This document shows positions 61,387 through 64,000 of a DNA stretch of 64,000 bases, piece by piece (position 1 is the stretch's first letter; each line of letters opens with the position of its first letter). The translations under genes and the position numbers were made by a program. Source of the stretch: Metapseudomonas otitidis (lineage in GTDB: Bacteria; Pseudomonadota; Gammaproteobacteria; Pseudomonadales; Pseudomonadaceae); contig NZ_FOJP01000001.1 of assembly GCF_900111835.1 (NCBI RefSeq), positions 310,001-374,000 on the forward strand, in the 5' to 3' direction. The notes below the pieces were generated by a model, which searched no databases, was not told the DNA's origin, and saw nothing but the letters and a program-made list of their open reading frames with translations.

Positions 61387-64000
61387 GTGTCCCGTATTTC
61401 CGTCCTCCGCACACTCTCCCTGTGCCTGTCTTTGCTGTGCCTGTCGTTCGGCGGTGTCGTCCTGGCCGAGGAAGGGCGCGCGCTCTCGCTGTCCAGCCAG
61501 GTGGTGGTGGACCAGCAGGAGCTGGAAATTTCCGAATCCGACTGGCACTGGTTGCGCCAGCGCCGTGAGTTGGTCTTGGGCGTGCTGGCCCAGGGGTATC
61601 CGCCCCTGGAGATTCTCCAGGGGCAGGGGGCCTACCAGGGCATGACGCCGGATGCGGCCGCGCTGCTGGGGCAGATGCTCGGTCTGCAGATCCGCCTGCG
61701 TGCCTACCCCGACCGTGCGGCGCTGGAGAAGGCGCTGCTGGCCGGGGACATCGACCTGTTCGGTGCCGACAGCCATGGCGAGCAGGAGCCGGGGCTTGCC
61801 CGCAGCCTGGCCTACGGCTCCAGCCGGCTGGCGTTGTTCCGCCGTGGCGATGACCGTCGTGAGTTTCCCGATGACCTCAAGGACCTGAAGGTGGCCTACA
61901 CGCCGGGGCACGGCGATGCCGTGGCGCTGTTCCCGTCCGCCCAGGCGCTGCCGGTCGACACGGTGGAAGAAGGCGTCGCCGATGCGGCGTTCGGCCGTGC
62001 GGACCTGCTGCTGGCCGATGTGGTGCCGGTCTACTACCTGCTGAACCGCGCCTTCTACGGCACGGTGCGTTTCGAGCGCTATGTGGATTGGCCCGGCGGC
62101 GAGCTGGCCTTCGTGGTGCGTCAGTCCGACCCGCAACTGCTGCGGGGGATCGATGGGGCACTGCGTGCAGTCGGTCGCTCGCGCCTGGACGAGATCGCTC
62201 GCCGTTGGGTGGGCAACGGTGTGATGCCGGCGGCCGAGCGCATGGTGCTCACCCCGGAGGAGGCGCGCTGGGTGCAGCGTCATCCGGTGGTGCGCGTGGC
62301 AGTGGACGACGACCTGGCGCCCCTGGCCTTCTTCGACGGCAACGGGCAGTTCCAGGGCATCATCGCCGAGCTGCTGGACCTGGTGCGGCTGCGTACCGGG
62401 CTGCGCTTCGAGGCCGTCAGCCGCACCGGCGGCTACGCCGGCCAGATCGACGCCCTGACCTCCGGCCTGGCGGATGTGGGGCTGCTGACGCAGGACCATG
62501 AGCGGGAAACCCTGCTGCGTTTCACCCGGCCGATCACCAGCAGCCCCTTCGTGCTGGTCACCCGTTCCGGCGCCGATGGCCTCGGCGAGTCGGTGGGGGA
62601 CCTGTCCGGTCGCGTGCTCGCCCTGGGGCGCGGCCATGTGGCGCGGGAGGCGATCCGCCGTGCCTTCCCCAAGGCGGAACTGGTGGAACCCGGTTCGACC
62701 CTGGATGCCTTGCACAGTGTCGACACCGGCCGCGCTGATGCCGCCCTGGTGGGACTTCCGGTGGCCCGCTATTACCTGGTGCGGATGTTCCAGGGCCGCC
62801 TGGCCATCGCCCAGGTGGCGCCGGTGGGGCCGGCCACGGCCAACTTCGCGGTGCGTCGGGGCGATACCGAGCTGCAGGCGATCCTCGACCGGGCGCTGGC
62901 CGAGCTGTCGCCCGACGAGCTGGCCGCCACGGCCAACCGCTGGCGCGGCATGCCGGGCATGAGCCCGCAGACCTGGCGCGACTACGGTGTGCTCATCCAG
63001 CGAATCATCATCGGTGCGGCGGTGCTCCTGCTGCTGGTGCTGGCCTGGGTGCTGCACCTGCGGCGCCAGGTGCGCCGGCGCCAGCTCGCCGAGCGCCAGT
63101 TGCAGGATGAACTGCGCTTCATCGAAACCTTGATCGACAGCATGCCGCCGCCGGTCTATGTGCGGGACACCGAAGGGCGCCTGCTGTCGTGCAACCGCAG
63201 CTACCTGCAGACCCTTGGCCTGCCCCGCGAGGCGGTGATCGGCCTGACGGTGACCGAGCTGCCGGTGGATTTCCCGGACGCCGCCGAATTCCACCAGCGG
63301 CAACTGCAGGCGATTGCCGAAGGGCAGCTGCAGCGCTCGGTGCATGAGCTGTCCCTGGGCGGTCGCACCCTGTGGATCGAGCACTGGATCCAGCCCTTCC
63401 AGGATTCCACCGGGGTCACCCGTGGGGTGATCTGCGGCTGGCTGGACCTCACCGAGCACCACAACCTGGTGCTGGAGTTGGAAGCGGCGAAGAACATGGC
63501 TGACGCGGCCAGCCGCGCCAAGACCACCTTCCTCGCCACCATGAGCCACGAGATCCGCACGCCGATGAATGCGGTGATCGGCATCCTCGAACTGGCGCTC
63601 AAGCGTGCGGCCGACCGCCCCATCGACCCGGCCAGCATCGAGGTGGCCTACACCTCGGCGAAGGGCTTGCTGGAGCTGATCGGCGACATCCTCGACATCG
63701 CCCGCATCGAGTCCGGTCGGCTCAGCCTGTCACCGCGCCGGGCCAACCTCCGGGAGCTGGTGGAGTCGGTGGCGCGGGTGTTCGACGGTCTGGCGCGGCA
63801 GAAGGGGCTGGTGCTGAACCTGGACATCGATGGCGGCATCCAGGGCGATGTGCTGGTGGATGGCATGCGCTTCAAGCAGGTGCTGTCCAACCTGGTCAGC
63901 AACGCCATCAAGTTCACCCGTGAAGGCAGCGTCAGCGTGCGCATCCATGGCGAGGACGGCGAGTCCGACCAGTTGCACGTCTACCTCAGCGTGGCGGACA
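61387..64000 (+). CDS. BvgS/EvgS-type sensor histidine kinase (3' end outside window)
   Basis: 871 residues visible, no stop before the edge. Signal peptide ends ...GGVVLA (about residue 27). Two tandem periplasmic Venus-flytrap domains of solute-binding family 3 type (about 55-270 and 290-525), one membrane helix (about 538-558), a PAS domain (about 575-695), HisKA with His721 in MSHEIRTPMN, and the start of the ATPase domain (N-box QVLSNLVSNAIKFT near residue 831). Receiver and HPt domains are expected beyond the edge. GTG start at 61387 with AGGTGG upstream. The stimulus is unknown. Confidence 0.9.
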   Translation, partial: MSRISVLRTLSLCLSLLCLSFGGVVLAEEGRALSLSSQVVVDQQELEISESDWHWLRQRRELVLGVLAQGYPPLEILQGQGAYQGMTPDAAALLGQMLGLQIRLRAYPDRAALEKALLAGDIDLFGADSHGEQEPGLARSLAYGSSRLALFRRGDDRREFPDDLKDLKVAYTPGHGDAVALFPSAQALPVDTVEEGVADAAFGRADLLLADVVPVYYLLNRAFYGTVRFERYVDWPGGELAFVVRQSDPQLLRGIDGALRAVGRSRLDEIARRWVGNGVMPAAERMVLTPEEARWVQRHPVVRVAVDDDLAPLAFFDGNGQFQGIIAELLDLVRLRTGLRFEAVSRTGGYAGQIDALTSGLADVGLLTQDHERETLLRFTRPITSSPFVLVTRSGADGLGESVGDLSGRVLALGRGHVAREAIRRAFPKAELVEPGSTLDALHSVDTGRADAALVGLPVARYYLVRMFQGRLAIAQVAPVGPATANFAVRRGDTELQAILDRALAELSPDELAATANRWRGMPGMSPQTWRDYGVLIQRIIIGAAVLLLLVLAWVLHLRRQVRRRQLAERQLQDELRFIETLIDSMPPPVYVRDTEGRLLSCNRSYLQTLGLPREAVIGLTVTELPVDFPDAAEFHQRQLQAIAEGQLQRSVHELSLGGRTLWIEHWIQPFQDSTGVTRGVICGWLDLTEHHNLVLELEAAKNMADAASRAKTTFLATMSHEIRTPMNAVIGILELALKRAADRPIDPASIEVAYTSAKGLLELIGDILDIARIESGRLSLSPRRANLRELVESVARVFDGLARQKGLVLNLDIDGGIQGDVLVDGMRFKQVLSNLVSNAIKFTREGSVSVRIHGEDGESDQLHVYLSVAD

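Overview
The window is high-GC Gammaproteobacterial DNA that I read as Pseudomonas (P. aeruginosa / P. resinovorans-like). The evidence is protein content, gene order (metK - ArsR/methyltransferase - tkt - epd - pgk - fba; the bet/cbc/gbd/dgc/cdh quaternary-amine cluster) and several Pseudomonas-type REP hairpin families. I see no rRNA, tRNA, CRISPR array, prophage or conventional insertion sequence. The only transposase-like gene is a REP-associated tyrosine transposase (RAYT). The last gene runs off the right edge.

Layout. 1-10.7 kb: a SAM-cycle operon (an ArsR-methyltransferase regulator resembling SahR, then metK), a LysR/TDT-transporter pair, and a central-carbon block (tkt, epd, pgk, fba) with two small lipoprotein genes embedded between pgk and fba. 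10.7-26.4 kb: accessory single genes (alginate lyase, YgjP-like metallopeptidase, two orphan periplasmic binding proteins, HDOD protein, chemoreceptor, DUF1127 protein with a divergent MocR regulator, RAYT with flanking REPs, YccS-like protein, REC-REC-GGDEF regulator, DbpA helicase, MFS exporter). 26.4-60.3 kb: a very large quaternary-ammonium catabolic island. 60.3-64 kb: a BvgA/EvgA-type response regulator divergent from a BvgS/EvgS-type sensor kinase with two periplasmic Venus-flytrap domains.

How the island works. Choline enters through BetT and the ChoVW ABC core. Four OpuAC-type binding proteins are encoded here (probable choline, betaine, carnitine and one unassigned). BetA and BetB oxidise choline to glycine betaine under BetI. 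CdhA, CdhC and CdhB convert carnitine to betaine under CdhR. DgcA/DgcB with a dedicated EtfAB pair demethylate dimethylglycine. The first step, betaine to dimethylglycine (GbcAB), and the sarcosine oxidase are not in the window. SdaB removes the serine formed from glycine. The Fds formate dehydrogenase operon sits in the middle of the island and could oxidise the formate derived from the formaldehyde released by demethylation, yielding NADH. GbdR is the expected master activator.

The most interesting leads are: 20-21-bp direct repeats in front of gbdR, the dgc operon and caiX; BetI-like palindromes at three loci including gbdR; a ~93-nt strongly foldable element with a GNRA-capped stem in the 0.5-kb gap after the alginate lyase gene; a MocR/DUF1127 divergon with three copies of an ATACAGATT repeat; a RAYT bracketed by inverted REPs, one of which has been translated into the neighbouring MocR protein; and an SAH/SAM-type palindrome in front of the regulator-metK operon.
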